A DNA stretch of 6,470 bases from Methanoregula sp. (lineage in GTDB: Archaea; Halobacteriota; Methanomicrobia; Methanomicrobiales; Methanospirillaceae). A program made the position numbers and the translations under genes. The notes below the pieces were generated by a model. That model saw only the letters and a list, made by a program, of their open reading frames with translations. It was not told where the DNA came from and ran no database searches. The DNA is taken from the NCBI GenBank assembly GCA_028711405.1, contig JAQTSH010000087.1, forward strand, positions 1 to 6,470, read 5' to 3'. Position 1 is the first letter of the stretch. Every line of letters begins with the position of its first letter. Shown here piece by piece: positions 6,394 to 6,470 of the stretch.

Positions 6394-6412
6394 GAAAAAA
6401 GCTTAAATATAT
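6394..6412 (+). promoter_or_regulatory. Strong archaeal BRE/TATA promoter reading rightward
   Basis: A purine run (GAAAAAAG, 6394-6401) of BRE type is followed by TTAAATATAT (6403-6412), a close match to archaeal TATA boxes. A start about 25 bases downstream would lie near 6435, seven bases before an ATG at 6442, so the message would be nearly leaderless. It points away from the transposase fragments. Confidence 0.55.
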
Positions 6413-6433
6413 ATCTTAGTATACTATATCTTA
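6410..6433. repeat. 9-bp direct repeat and dyad around the promoter
   Basis: TATATCTTA occurs at 6410-6418 and again at 6425-6433, a 15-base spacing, overlapping and following the TATA box. The block is also framed by GCTTA (6401-6405) and TAAGC (6434-6438), an imperfect inverted repeat. It could be a regulator site or part of an IS end. The AT-rich composition makes chance matches likelier. Confidence 0.3.
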
Positions 6434-6441
6434 TAAGCATA

Positions 6442-6470
6442 ATGCAAATACCACCTTTAGTTGGAAGCCG
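6442..6470 (+). CDS. Start of an unidentified ORF cut by the window end
   Basis: The ATG at 6442 opens a frame reading MQIPPLVGS before the sequence ends. It is placed correctly for the BRE/TATA promoter at 6394-6412, and there is no Shine-Dalgarno, as expected for a nearly leaderless archaeal message. Nine residues do not allow a family call. Being divergent from transposase debris, it could be an IS gene or a chromosomal gene next to the element. Confidence 0.35.

Noticed and set aside
1..6470. CRISPR array, tRNA or rRNA gene
   Set aside because: No regularly spaced direct repeats, no cloverleaf-like segment with a T-loop motif, and no rRNA-like stretch was seen on either strand by eye.

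Overview
The window is archaeal in style and most resembles a methanogen of the Methanomicrobiales (for example a Methanoregula-like organism). The gene cluster is fairly GC-rich, while the gaps carry AT-rich TATA-like boxes instead of bacterial -35/-10 pairs. The transposase remnants at the right end resemble IS1634-type transposases, which I recall from methanogens and cyanobacteria. The taxonomic placement is inference from style, not from a marker gene.

Layout. Positions 1-367 hold no gene I can support, only two inverted repeats and a candidate promoter. Positions 368-3478 are a compact three-gene operon on the + strand: gmd (GDP-mannose 4,6-dehydratase), a GT-B-like glycosyltransferase of the type fused to plant L-arabinokinase, and fcl (GDP-L-fucose synthase). 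The gaps are 16 nt and then a 4-nt ATGA overlap. Positions 3479-3998 form a 520-nt gap with several stem-loops. One is a 15-bp hairpin followed by a T-rich tract that looks like a terminator. Further right are two mutually exclusive stems upstream of the next gene. Positions 3999-5090 encode wecB/mnaA (non-hydrolysing UDP-GlcNAc 2-epimerase). From about 5090 the DNA becomes visibly AT-richer. Positions 5199-6373 on the - strand hold C-terminal pieces of two different IS1634-type transposases joined end to end, both lacking their N-terminal halves. The last ~75 bases carry a good archaeal promoter and the first codons of a + strand ORF cut off by the window edge.

How the genes fit together. 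Gmd converts GDP-D-mannose to GDP-4-keto-6-deoxymannose and Fcl would convert that to GDP-L-fucose. The glycosyltransferase-like protein between them may use this or a related nucleotide sugar. WecB supplies UDP-ManNAc from UDP-GlcNAc. Together they suggest a nucleotide-sugar supply locus for a surface glycan (S-layer/archaellin N-glycan or exopolysaccharide), with IS debris at its edge, as is common for such variable loci.

I see no clearly new multi-gene system. The items most worth checking are the glycosyltransferase, the structured 3479-3998 gap and the chimeric transposase junction.
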